Source of the DNA: Eunapius fragilis
Lineage: Eukaryota > Porifera > Demospongiae > Spongillida > Spongillidae
Length of the DNA: 64,000 bases
NCBI GenBank assembly: GCA_963681505.1
Contig: OY811971.1
Span: forward strand, 23,017,462-23,081,461
Direction of reading: 5' to 3'
In this document: in pieces, positions 1 to 9,922 of the stretch
How the letters are laid out: every line of letters starts with the position of its first letter
How positions within the stretch are numbered: position 1 is the stretch's first letter
Position numbers and translations under genes: made by a program
Notes under the pieces: model-generated
Seen by the model: only the letters and a program-made list of their open reading frames with translations
What the model was told of the DNA's origin: nothing
Databases searched by the model: none

Positions 1-1060
1 GAAATTACATAGCAACACGCAAAACTGATGGTATGGTTAATTAAGCAAGCGCATATGGTTTAATGTAATATATATGTAAAATTATAAATATATATAATTA
101 TAAAACATCAAATATCAAAAAATAAAAATAAAAATCTATTACTCTAAAATGCACTATTGGACCTAGGAACAGTACTGTTCCACCGAATATGCTGTACTTA
201 TTATTAGTTATTAATTCATTATCGTAAACCATGCACAATCTTGAATACCTTTGTTAATTGAATACTGCCCTGATTCGGTCCATTGCCATGCAGAGCCATC
301 CTAGCAAGACGTTCTTACCTTACTAACTTCTTATGTTTGTGTTGGTGTTTTGTACGTGTACATTATTGCAATAATCTAATAATAAATACAATAGCTAGAG
401 CGCTTTGAATATTTTGATTTATGAGAGATTTGATGTTTTCCTTACACCGCCCATGTTCTCAACCCGCGGTCTCTTTGTGACTCCGTCGCCTTTCCTAACA
501 CAATTTTAAGCGACGCAAATGGACGCGTGTCAGACTCACATCAGTCTACCGAACGTATGGTGAGTTTATTGGCATGAACTGAGTTTAGATTGCATGCCAT
601 TTATATCGCGAACAATCATACAAATAAATCGAGTCAGCCCTCAGCGTTGCCGGGCCTTTAATTATTTCATTTATTATCGCATATAAGGAAGACTAGTGCT
701 TGGCTGCATTGGTTAAATGCTATTTCATGGGGGAGGGACTTTTTAATTAATAAGTTGTGTTCTGAGGCGAGAGAACTTAGAAACTATTGACCAGAGATTG
801 TTGTGTGGAAGGTTTATACATTTTCCAGGGATGGCAGCCATAGTTGTGAAATGACATTGTCCTGGTACGAGCGGGGTGAGGGGGGGGGGGGGGGGGGGGG
901 GGGGGTTGTAGGGATCATAATTTATGTATTCAGGGGATCACTGGAGAAATAAAATCACTGTATATGTTTCCTATAAAGTGCAGCTTGCATGTCTTGTAGT
1001 GTCCTGGACAGTCATTTGACTTGTGTTCTGGTTATTTTTAAACTGATATATATATATATA
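1..1060. other. Intergenic AT-rich DNA with a poly-G run
   Basis: No convincing coding region or RNA gene is visible. The stretch is AT-rich, and a run of about 26 G occupies roughly 880-905. A short inverted motif sits near 160-182. Nothing else is supported. Confidence 0.5.
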
Positions 1061-1313
1061 TGGGATAGTGTCCAGCTAAATCACCCTTATGGTACTTTTT
1101 CAAAATTTCCAGAACAAGCAAAAGAAAAGCAACGCTCGCATTGAAATGTATGGCTAATTATAAATTCAGTGCCTAATAACTTTGTGATGGATAGTCCGAT
1201 TTAGGATGCATAAGGACCATTTGACAGAAGCTCATGGGTGTTCAAGGAAAATCAAAAAATTAGAAAACTTGAAAAACTAGCCGGAAGGGTGATTCTGCTG
1301 GACACTGTCCCAT
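1061..1313 (+). mobile_element. MITE family E, copy 1
   Basis: About 250 bp with terminal inverted repeats that read GGGACAGTGTCCAGC at one end (here one base different) and its complement, GGACACTGTCCC, at the other. It is flanked by TA-rich sequence. Other copies lie at 7071-7320 (opposite orientation), 7938-8506 (interrupted) and 51770-51955 (truncated). It is non-coding. The TA-rich flanks suggest a Tc1/mariner-type mobiliser, but this is inference. Confidence 0.75.
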
Positions 1314-1482
1314 ATAATTATAATTATAATTATAATTATAATGATGTATAATGCACAATTAATAAATCATTAGAATATATGAATATACAGAAACAACGCT
1401 ACTTCCAAACATTACAGAGGCATGCACTATATTAATTACACACTCTATACAAATTACACACTACTTGTGGTGCCCATTACAG

Positions 1483-1775
1483 AGGCAGCATTGCCCTGCT
1501 GGAGTGCAATGGACACTCTTTGCAGAAGGAAAGGGAGAGACTGGTGGTCATGAGTGATGCTCTGTTGACGCCTGCTGATATCCATGAGCAAACTGAGAGC
1601 ATCAGGGCCAAGGGCACCTGAGGTCTCTATTGCTACTGGGACAAAATGGTGGGATTTGGACAGCAGAGCATATTTCTCCTTCTTCCTGGCTTCAGCAGCT
1701 GTGGCTACAGCTCTAGCTTCCCTTGTGGCATTGCTTCTTAAGGTTAAAGTATCTAATAAAGGTACAGAATGTTAA
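1483..1775 (+). pseudogene. Candidate last exon of a tail-anchored coiled-coil protein, one frameshift
   Basis: I do not recognise the family. A plausible splice acceptor (CATTACAG) precedes an open stretch encoding a charged, helix-like segment containing LQKERERLVVMSDALL. It runs into a stop near 1620. In the neighbouring frame the translation continues with KWWDLDSRAYFSFFLASA and a hydrophobic membrane-span-like tail, stopping at 1775. Removing one base in the GGG run near 1613 would join the two frames. That suggests either a pseudogene or an assembly indel. Upstream exons were not found. Confidence 0.35.
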
Positions 1776-1778
1776 TAT

Positions 1779-1985
1779 ATTATTCAAGTATAAAATGAAG
1801 TGCATAACACTATTTTGATTTGGTAATGGATTATTAATGATGCGTTATTAAAACTCGCAGTTGTAGTAGTCATGTAGCTATTTCAAGTTTAATTTTATTT
1901 GTTGTTTTGAATATTAACTAGTACTGTCAATCTTTTTCAAGGTCTTATCAATTTTATTCTGCAGTTTATAAATCACGTTAACGAT
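1779..1985 (+). repeat. Dispersed copy of a segment of the CARD-Death gene's intron 2
   Basis: The segment is clearly similar, in the same orientation, to 5282-5458, which lies just upstream of exon 3 of the adaptor gene. Shared blocks include a TTGTTTTGAATATTAACTAG core and a TTATTCTGCAGTTTATAAAT block. Similarity ends before the exon 3 acceptor, so no coding sequence is carried over. It is either a mobile repeat present twice or debris from gene duplication. Confidence 0.6.
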
Positions 1986-2207
1986 ATTAATTAAAAGTTG
2001 TCGTACATTATTTTGTCAATTTAGTTAATTGCGAGCTAAAGCTATTTGATTTTATCTTTTGAATTGCTAACGAAAAGCGTGGTTATTGCTCGTGCATAAA
2101 TTCATTTAGATTGACAATCCTATTATATTCTAATTGTAGGTAAGCATGAAGTACATTTTTGAAGCACAGTGCTCAGTCTCTCGCCTGGAAGCCGCCTGGC
2201 CCTGCAG

Positions 2208-2333
2208 CTGCAGTGCAACAAATCAAAGGCCATCACAAACATCTACCAGAGGCTTAACCTCACCTTAGTTCGCTGCAATGCTAGAGCCTTGCTCTCCCGT
2301 GCAAGGTTTCGGCATTCAGAAAACAAGGGTTGA
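2208..2333 (+). other. Weak candidate terminal exon
   Basis: After a CCCTGCAG acceptor-like site the + strand is open and reads LQCNKSKAITNIYQRLN, continues with a basic stretch, and stops at 2331-2333. The protein-like composition is the only evidence. It could belong with the candidate exon at 1483-1775. Confidence 0.2.
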
Positions 2334-2369
2334 GGTGTGTGGTGTGGTGTGGTGTGGTGTGGTGTGGAT
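2334..2369 (+). repeat. GTGTG microsatellite
   Basis: Tandem GGTGT units, about six copies, between the candidate exon and the hAT element. Confidence 0.8.
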
Positions 2370-2493
2370 GCCCCTATAACTTAGATTTTGTTGTTTACTA
2401 TAAATAATAACAATTAACACAGCCACACAATGCATGCTTCAAATATACACATGCACAAGCATCGGTAGTAACTCCTGCTCATGCTCCTGCGAT

Positions 2494-3235
2494 CAGGGTT
2501 GCCGAAAGTCAGGCCGGGGTCCGGCCTGTGACCGGCCGTCCTGTCAGGTCGGCCTGCCAGGCCGGAAAATAAACGTTTTTTAATAAATTCATAGCAGATT
2601 AACCACCAAATTTTAATTAGATCGCTAAGCATGGCTATGAATGCTGCTTCAGATTTGCACATGTGTTCCATTTCACTACTCTCCCTTTGTCAGCTGAGCC
2701 AATAAGGGGGAGTTTGATGCATGGCTGCTTATTCATGCATGATGGACCATTTCCCACAATCGCAACGCTTGCCCGGAAGTATTTAGCAATCCCGGCCCTG
2801 TCCTCTGCTCCCTCAGAACGAGTATTTTCGCGAGCAAAGCTCATTCAAAAGTGCCAGCGGTACGGTGCAACCTTCTCACTCAACGTTTTGATGCATGTGT
2901 CATGCTTAAACACAATGCATGGTTAATTGAAGGTATCTGGCAACCTCCTGTACAATATATTATAGATGATTCCAGCGAATTATTAAAAGAGGGCGAGCCC
3001 ACCATCTAAGGACAAGTTGCCAACCAATTATAATACTCAAAGTAATTACCGTATAGTACTGTACAACTACGATACACTACGGCACAGCACGAAAGCAAGC
3101 CCCCCGGCCTTTTAATAATTCGCTGGAATCATATTAGTTAGTGGGGCGTATCCCGGCCTGTCAGGCCAGGGTCCGACGTGGCAGGCCACATTGAAAGTCC
3201 GGCCTGGCAGTCCGGACTGGCCTTCGGCAACCCTG
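2494..3235 (+). mobile_element. Decayed hAT element (family H) with 8-bp target duplication
   Basis: The element begins CAGGGTTGCCGAAAG and ends with the complement CTTCGGCAACCCTG. It is flanked by an exact 8-bp direct repeat, CCTGCGAT, at 2486-2493 and 3236-3243. CAGGG-type ends with 8-bp duplications are the hAT hallmark. The subterminal DNA is rich in GGCC/CCGG inverted motifs. A remnant of the transposase C-terminal domain lies inside (2663-2935), so this is an internally deleted derivative of an autonomous element. A second member is at 58608-59459. Confidence 0.9.
2663..2935 (+). pseudogene. hAT transposase C-terminal (hATC dimerisation) domain remnant
   Basis: The + strand encodes FPTIATLARKYLAIP followed by SAPSERVFS, the signature of the hAT C-terminal dimerisation domain. 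The domain end (VMLKHNAWLIEG) is found in another frame, so there is at least one frameshift around 2850-2870. Everything N-terminal, including the catalytic core, is missing. It lies inside a hAT element with an exact target duplication, and the match of ORF to element type is mutually supporting. Confidence 0.85.
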
Positions 3236-3492
3236 CCTGCGATCCTGCACATGGTTGCACCGGGTAGGGACTTGCCGCTAAGAGACCGCTTCTGATTTTT
3301 TTTTTGGTACAAGAACTTAACGCTCAACATGAACCACAACTCACATGCTATAAGGCCGAGCTACATGCAAGCTATGAAGACCGACTTCCTGTTCCGTGCA
3401 TTCATTCCTTGATTATTTAATTGTATTCATCGATGGGCGTATTCTAAATTAATGGTAAGATTTGGAGCACGTGAGATGGTAAGAAATTTTTT

Positions 3493-3503
3493 GGGGAATC
3501 CCC
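3493..3503. promoter_or_regulatory. Perfect palindromic kappa-B (Rel/NF-kB) site
   Basis: GGGGAATCCCC matches the GGGRNWYYCC consensus on both strands. It ends 39 bases before the start codon of the CARD-Death adaptor gene. Whether it lies in the promoter or the 5' leader is unknown. NF-kB control of innate-immune adaptors is known in animals; its use here is inference. Confidence 0.55.
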
Positions 3504-3542
3504 TAACGTGTTGTGTTTGTGAAAGCTGTTAATTGATTGAAA

Positions 3543-5778
3543 ATGAGTTGCGAGCTGAAAGCGTTCGTCGGCCTTTACGATCTCCTGCAGAGCACCCTAA
3601 CCCCTGAAGACGTAGCAGGCGAGTGCTTTGCAAAGAACATCATATCGAGCGTCGAGCGCGAAGAAGTACAAGCAGCTGGTGCGAGGCATAACAAGATGGC
3701 TGCTCTCTTAGGTGCGGTCCAAAGAGCCATTCAATTAGACCAAGCAGCTTATTACACTTTTCTCAACGTGCTTTCTAAAGAAGCAAAATACACTTCTCTT
3801 GTGGCTCAGCTACGTAAGTACATAGTAAACTGCCGGATTACTAATTGGGTTTACTGACGGGTTAAACCATTTGATCGCCGACGTAGGAGACAAAGTTGCT
3901 CCACAGGCAAAAGCAGATGCACCTGTTCGGGTACCGCCCCCACAAGTCAGTGCTCCAAGAGGTAACGGATATAACTCCTCTGGTGTCTCCTGGATGTATT
4001 GTTATCACATCATGTAGCTAAGGGCAATCATACATTGGGCCTTTAACTGAAATCTATATGACTAAATGTCCACTAGTGATTTTTTTGATGATCTTTAGGC
4101 TACATGCATATGCAAATTAATATCTGAAGGCATATCTGTACATTAGTGCTATTTCATAATGAACTACAAACATAAATATTTTCAAATGAGAAAAATTAGT
4201 AGTAACCTCAAAAATCATGATGACTGCCATGATAGGCTGCAGTTAAGATTTCAGTCATTATTCGCTGGCTTTCCGTAAGTCAAAATTCGTGTTGGTCAAG
4301 AGAGAAGTATGTATTACAGATTGCCACTTAACATAATATCACTGAAGTTATCTTCCAAACTGTTCACATATTGCATATTTGAACAGATTTCACTGTCATC
4401 ATTCTTTAATGACACAAATCCCCCATTGATTAGTTCCTACGACACTCTATAACACCCATGCATTTCAAATGCCATATTTCACATCTTAGCTAGAGTCCTG
4501 AGCATTGTTCACTTTTTAAAAATGGAATAATGCTAGCAAGGTCATGGTGGGATATTACCAATTGTGTGGTAGCTCATGCATATGTTTCTATGTGATAGTG
4601 TAGATCCTAAAGAGGGCTATGGTTAATGTGGTTCTTTAAAGTGATCAACTACTAGTAAATTCCTTGCTAATATACGGCAAGATTTCTGGTTCAACAGAGC
4701 TTATTTAAAGACCAATTGGAACAAAAGATGCACTGGACTTGCAAATCTATACATGAATCTATACATGACAAAGCAATCAAGTCAAGAATACATAGACTAG
4801 TAAATATGAGTCATTTAATTCATTCAGTAGGAATTTTTATTAGGTGTAAGCTCATTCAGCATAAGTAGCTACTGAATGCATATACTGAATGCCTATAACT
4901 ATACAGGGTGTTTGCGAAAGAACGCAACACTTTAAAATTTCCTATAACTCAGGATTGAAATTAATTAACTGCTTGATTTATTTTGCAGTAGTTAGGCAAG
5001 TACAAAAAATCCAATTAGATAATATTATAAGCATTTAAGTAACTGTATCAAATCCCATTTTTCAAAACCCTCTATTAACAAGGTTATTCAAGATTTCGGT
5101 TTACGATAATCGATTTTAATAACTAACTATAAATAGCGCATGATCTGGATATGCAGTGGAACAGTACAGATTTCAAGTTCCTAGGTTCATTAGTGAGTTA
5201 TTAACATTTAAGACCATCATTGCTTTAAAGTTGTTATGGTTGAAGCTGTTATGTAGTAAATATTTTTAATAGCCATCATAAATTATAAAATGAAGTACAC
5301 ATCACTATTTTATTTGTTAATGAATGGCGCATTATAAAAACTCAAAGTTCATAAAAGTTTGATTTGTTGTTTTGAATATTAACTAGTAAAACGCCAATCA
5401 AATTTCATACTATTTCAAAGTCTCATCAATTTTATTCTGCAGTTTATAAATCACATTATTACACTCTACTTCCCTACAATAGCTAGTCCTCTAGATGTCT
5501 CCATACGTCCTGCTGACATAGCTAAGGTTGCCGGAAATCTATCGCAACATATGATTGTTGCACATATGGTTGGAATATTACAAGAAGAGATTAATGATAT
5601 TGAAAATACATATCATGTTCCTGCTCAACAAAGAGAAGCAGTGCTAAGGAAATGGATCAATAAGAATGGAGGTGCAGCCACATACAAAGTGTTGTATGAT
5701 GTATTGATGGAGCTAGGTGAAAGAGGAGCAGCTGAAAGGATGCTTGATATTGCGAAAATGAGGTCGCCAGTTGTATAG
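3543..5778 (+). CDS. CARD plus Death-domain adaptor protein (RAIDD/CRADD-like architecture), three exons
   Basis: Three exons join cleanly: 3543-3813, 3887-3961 and 5483-5778. All junctions are GT-AG and phase 1, giving about 213 residues. Exon 1 (residues 1-90) has the CARD helix pattern: FVGLYDLLQSTLTPEDVAGE, then REEVQAAG, MAALLGAVQRAI and TFLNVLSKE. Exon 2 is a short proline-rich linker. Exon 3 carries a Death domain: DIAKVAGNL, an AHMVGILQEEINDIE helix, then QQREAVLRKWINKNGGAATY and LYDVLMELGERGAAERMLDI. CARD-Death proteins such as CRADD bridge death-domain receptors or scaffolds to caspases through homotypic binding. The partner here is unknown. Intron 1 is 73 bp. Intron 2 (1521 bp) holds a copy of the gene's own 3' flank. 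A kappa-B site lies upstream. The ATG at 3543 is the first in frame before the CARD. Confidence 0.85.
4336..4902 (+). repeat. Intron-2 copy of the adaptor gene's 3' flank
   Basis: This matches 5868-6412 in the same order and orientation, with small indels, from the ATCTTCCAAACTGTTCACA block to the ATGCCTA block. Because 5868-6412 begins about 90 bp beyond the stop codon, intron 2 probably contains the downstream flank of an ancestral tandem copy whose own exon 3 was lost. Confidence 0.8.
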
Positions 5779-5867
5779 TTGAACATTTCGTATGATCAGA
5801 GTGATTGACACTTTTTGTACACTATTTAGTATCCTCACTAGTAACATGTTGCATCCCTGTATTTGTA

Positions 5868-6412
5868 TATCATTGAAGTTATCTTCCAAACTGTTCACAC
5901 ATTGAATTGGATATTGAAATAGATTGAAATCCTGTCATCATTCTATACGGACACAAATCTGAAGTTAACGTCCCCATTAGGTCCTACCACACTCTATAAC
6001 TCTCATGCATTTCATATGCACATCTTAGAGTCCTGAGCATTATTAACGATTAATGTGTGTGTTGTGCGTTTACAAATGACGAATGTTATCAAGGTCATGG
6101 TGGGATATTACCCATTGTGTGGTAGCTCATGCAAAACTTTCTATGTGGATAGTGTAGATCCTAAAGAGGGCTACGGTCAATGCCAGTGGATCTTTAAAGT
6201 GATCAACTACTAGTATATTCCTTACTAATGGAAGGCAGAATCGAGCTTTCTGGTCAACTGAGCTTAATTAAACACCAAATGATGCACTGGGCATGACAAA
6301 TCTATACAGGACGAAGCAATCAAGTCAAAACTTAGACATTCAGTAGGAATTTTTATTAGGTGCAAGCTCATTCAAAGTAAGCAGCGACTGAATGCAAATG
6401 CTGAATGCCTAA
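5868..6412 (+). repeat. 3' flank of the adaptor gene, duplicated at 4336-4902
   Basis: This is the downstream partner of the direct duplication. It contains no gene. Its identity to the intronic copy is high enough to align along the full length by eye. Confidence 0.8.
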
Positions 6413-6438
6413 AAACAACTATATACGCGCATACGTGT

Positions 6439-6864
6439 ACAAGTAATAAAAACATTCTCTATACGAGAAGGTTGGTGGTATATAGGAATCAAAGGTGATG
6501 GTGGTGTAAAAAGCAAGGGAACAAGGTTTCTGATTGAAAAAGAAAAATGAAATAGACCTATATGACCAACATGTTGTCATATAAATATGCTTGCTGATAT
6601 AGGTCTATTTCATTTTTCCTTTTCAATCAGAAACCTTGTTCCCTTGCTTTTTACACCACCATCACCTTTGAATGAGTCAAAGGTGATGGTGGTGTAAAAA
6701 GCAAGGGAACAAGGTTTCTGATTGAAAAAGAAAAATGAAATAGACCTATATTACCAACATGTTGTCATATAAATGTGCTTGCTAATATAGGTCTATTTCA
6801 TTTTTCCTTTTCAATCAGAAACCTTGTTCCCTTGCTTTTTACACCACCATCACCTTTGAATGAG
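6439..6864 (+). mobile_element. Foldback MITE family A, tandem double-hairpin copy
   Basis: It starts ACAAGTAATAAAAACATTCTC, the family end. The interior is two successive near-perfect palindromes (about 6494-6673 and 6678-6861) separated by a few bases, so each arm appears four times. The arms contain the family box GGTGGTGTAAAAAGCA. The normal right terminus is missing. It is non-coding and can form two strong hairpins. Confidence 0.8.
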
Positions 6865-7070
6865 AAAAAATAGTTACTTTTTTTCAGCACACTCATAAAG
6901 GCTACACTATACCTCTCGACCGTCTAGATGCTGCAATGTTCAATGGGAAATTAAAATGGGTCTTGTGGATTTATAGACTGATATAGCATAAAAACAAAAT
7001 CGATATATATACCTTCCGAAATATTAACAATATATACTATCTCGTTTTGATTTCTAACACATTATATATA

Positions 7071-7320
7071 TGGGACAGTGTCCAGCAGACCCTTCTGGCT
7101 AGTTTTTCAAGTTTTCAAATTCTTTGATTTTCCTTGAACACCCATGAGCTTCTGCCAAATGGTCCTTACGCATCCTAAATCGGACTATGCATCACAAAGT
7201 TATTAGGCACTGAATTTATAAATAGCCATACATTTCAATGCGAGCGTTACTTTTCTTTTGCTTGTTCTGGAAATTTTGATGAAGTACCATAAGGGTGATT
7301 TAGCTGGACACTGTCCCATA
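7071..7320 (-). mobile_element. MITE family E, copy 2
   Basis: Complete copy in the opposite orientation to 1061-1313, bounded by GGGACAGTGTCCAGC and GCTGGACACTGTCCC and flanked by ATATAT on both sides. It is non-coding. Confidence 0.8.
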
Positions 7321-7361
7321 TATGTAATTATAATTATATATATATAATATATATATGCTAC

Positions 7362-7843
7362 ACCGATACTATAAGTGAAAATCCATTTTGTTGTCTTACA
7401 CATGCGGGGTACCGACGTTACAAGGTGGTCCGATACCCTGTAGGGTTAAAAAAAAAAAGGCCACATCTTGATTTGTTCTGTTCGTTAAATCCGTTACGGA
7501 GATATAAGTGCGTGCACGGTTTCCTGCTCGCCTCGCGCCAATGATTTAGGTACTCGCCTCCCATACATTGAATGTCTAATCCACTGCCTCGAATCGAGCG
7601 ATAAACCGTCCATGCACGCGCTTTGCACAGCTATATCTCCGTAAAGGATAAAGTAAAATTTAAACGGACAGACAATAGCCACAGGACCCTTCTACGTACG
7701 TACCTACCGAATTTGAACCGATTTGGACGCTCCTACCTGGAGATGTGGCCGCTTTGAACCCTACAGGGTATCGGACCTTGTAACATTGCGGTACCCCGCA
7801 TGAGTAAGACACCAAAATGGATTTTTAAATACAGTAACGGTGT
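7362..7843. mobile_element. Foldback element family F, copy 1
   Basis: A long imperfect palindrome. The left arm has CACCGATACT then GCGGGGTACCG and CCGATACCCTGTAGGGTT; the right arm carries the complements and ends AGTAACGGTG. Related sequences at about 24220-24652 and 38195-38597 share the GGGGTATCGGAC/GGGTTTGAACC boxes. Those two copies end in CTGTCCCATAT, which resembles the ends of MITE family E. No coding capacity. Confidence 0.7.
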
Positions 7844-7937
7844 GGCATATTTTGTTAAAAATAGAAACCAGCATGCGTTATGAGTTATAATTTCGTGAGA
7901 CATATAACGATTAGATTTTTATGTCATAATATTATAT

Positions 7938-8506
7938 GGAACAGTGTCCAGCAAAATCACCTTCATGATACATTATCAAATTTTCCAGGACAAGCTAAAG
8001 AAAAGTAACGCTCACATTGAAATGTATGGCTAATTATAAATAACTTTATAATAGATAGTACAATTTAGGATGCGTAAGGACCATTTGTTAGAAATCGAAG
8101 CTCTTGGGAGTTCACAGAAAAAAAAAATCATTTTCGCAATATCAAGTATCCTCTCAGCTGCTCCTCTTTCACCTAGCTCCATCAGTACATCATACAACAC
8201 TCTGTATGTAGCTGCACCTCCATTCTTTGTGATCCATCTCCTTAGCACTGCTTCTCTTTGTTGAGCAGGAACAGGCATGATACGTATTGTTTCAATGTCA
8301 TTAATCTCTTCTTGTAATGTTCCAACCATATGTGCAACAATCATATGCTGTGGTAGATTTCCAGCAACATCTAGAGGATCAGCTGTAGTAGGGAAGTAGA
8401 GTGAATGTATTTATTTATTTATGGAACTTTCTACGGGAAAATTTAATGGGTCATGTTGAAAACTTGAAAAACTCTCCCGAAGGATGATTTTGCGGGACAC
8501 TGTCCT
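7938..8506 (+). mobile_element. MITE family E, copy 3, carrying a Death-domain exon
   Basis: The left portion (7938-8128) and right portion (about 8456-8506) align collinearly with the uninterrupted copy at 1061-1313 and have the usual inverted ends. Between them, where copy 1 has contiguous sequence, lies an inverted copy of exon 3 of the CARD-Death gene plus its splice acceptor. The passenger is about 280 bp plus roughly 50 bp of unplaced sequence. Confidence 0.75.
8129..8405 (-). pseudogene. Inverted Death-domain exon copy inside a MITE
   Basis: On the minus strand, intron sequence and an intact acceptor (CCCTACTACAG) lead into an open Death-domain reading frame: QQREAVLRRWITKNGGAATY, then YDVLMELGERGAAERILDI. 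Relative to exon 3 at 5483-5778 there is an in-frame deletion of about 30 bp near the start. There is also a small in-frame insertion in the loop after the EEINDIE helix and several substitutions. The copy stops at DIAKM, exactly where MITE sequence resumes. There are no internal stops, but the CARD exons are absent, so it is probably non-functional unless spliced into something else. Confidence 0.75.
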
Positions 8507-8509
8507 AAA

Positions 8510-8620
8510 TCCCCGCCAGTTGTATAGTTGAACATTCTTTGTGATCAAAGTGATTGACTTGATGGTAGTACAATGTTTAGTATCCTCACTAACAACATAT
8601 TGAATACCTGTGACTTGTTA
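8510..8620 (+). pseudogene. Remnant 3' end of a second CARD-Death gene copy
   Basis: Immediately after the MITE's right end, the + strand resumes with CGCCAGTTGTATAG, the last codons and stop of the adaptor gene. About 100 bp of matching 3' flank (compare 5763-5860) follows. This starts where the inverted exon inside the MITE ends, so the MITE interrupted exon 3 of a tandem copy. Confidence 0.7.
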
Positions 8621-8907
8621 ATATGAGTGAATTCTGCTACCTATTGCATACATTCAAACATCGTGTTTGCATCTTAACAAAAGTGATGGGATTGCACATT
8701 TTGGCAAATAGCTGTTCCAGCATTATACAAAGATGGTGCATGGCATTGCTAGTATGCACCTTGCAGAGAAGCGTGGCAGTTGTTCAAGATGCCATATTGC
8801 ATGCATTGCCTCCATTGGCATAAGCTAGAAGCAGAACCAATCACTTCATTAGCAAAAAAAATCCTACAGGAGACGACAAATGAAATAGGGCCTATCTGCT
8901 TAAAGCT
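8621..8907 (+). other. Intergenic, nothing assigned
   Basis: A short open frame begins at 8623 but has no recognisable domain and no splice context. I see no supported feature. Confidence 0.3.
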
Positions 8908-9112
8908 AGGTTTACAATTTGACGCTCGCTGAATGTTGCGTCAGCGTCAGCGTCTGCAATTCGGGACGCCGACGCTGGAATAGAACTCAAGTCTATTCCA
9001 GCGTCACGTCACGTCAGGTCACGTTCAGCTGGTGCATTCAATAATTCTTTACATTATGACGTTTCAGCGACGCTGATGCTGACGCTGACGCAACATTTAG
9101 CGAGCGTCATGG
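8908..9112. mobile_element. MITE with GACGCTCGC inverted ends
   Basis: Inverted repeats of about 35 bp (TGACGCTCGCTGAATGTTGC at the left, the near-complement at the right) enclose a roughly 130-bp core rich in CAGCGTC/GACGCTG motifs. It has no coding capacity and only one copy was seen in this window. Confidence 0.6.
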
Positions 9113-9387
9113 CTTACGGAAATATATATATATGTTCATAATGAAATAATAAAATTCTGCCAGTGACCCAGGACCAGGTTAGCTAGGTGGCTTCCATAAT
9201 CCATGTAAAGAGCTACCTAAACACGTGACTGCCATCACCTCATTAAAGGTGTTATCTGGTGTCCATTCCAACGATGACGGGCTTTGATATGGATCTCGTG
9301 ACCCGTCAGTATTATTAAAAATTAATCGTGTTAGTATTAGTGCTGATATTGATTTTTCCATCGGCACACAAACCAACAATTAGACAC

Positions 9388-9444
9388 ATGACACACACAC
9401 ACGCACATGCACACACACACACACTCACACACACACACACACAC
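9388..9444. repeat. CA-rich microsatellite
   Basis: Imperfect (CA)n tract in the interval downstream of the large minus-strand gene. The rest of 9113-9920 contains no assigned gene. Confidence 0.8.
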
Positions 9445-9922
9445 ATACACCTCAATATGTATGTTCCGGTAGTCCAGCTCCATTTCTTTTTTTTACGGTG
9501 GAATGCAGTTTTTATTGACGCTTACACAACAGTGCAAGCGTCGGCATGTAGTTCATGTGGAGGATTTGCATGTGTATTCTGCGGTAGCTGACATAGCACT
9601 CTGAGCGCTAGTGGCATTTGCTGATCGAGGTGTCTTAGCGTTCGCTCTAGGAAAACAGTTTTCGCCGTACTATTTGCGCAGTTAGAAATGTCCAATGTGC
9701 TTTGGTTACAGTTAGACACAGATATTAGAACATTAATGTATAAGAGAGTGAAGGAATCACTGAATGCTGAAGCACGTCCAAATACAGCATGCCTGTCCAT
9801 GCAATGCCATGTCACAGGTAATTAATTTTACGATCAAAATCAAGGCACAGCTATAGACAACAAATAAGTACTCTGATTGCACTAGAACACATTAAAACCA
9901 GGGGTATATACACAAGCCTACA

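Noticed and set aside
9522-9815. Minus-strand 97-codon frame and a plus-strand DAYTTVQ peptide resembling the beta-helix protein's AYTTVQ
   Set aside because: The similarity covers only about eight codons on opposite strands, so chance cannot be excluded; no domain or splice support.
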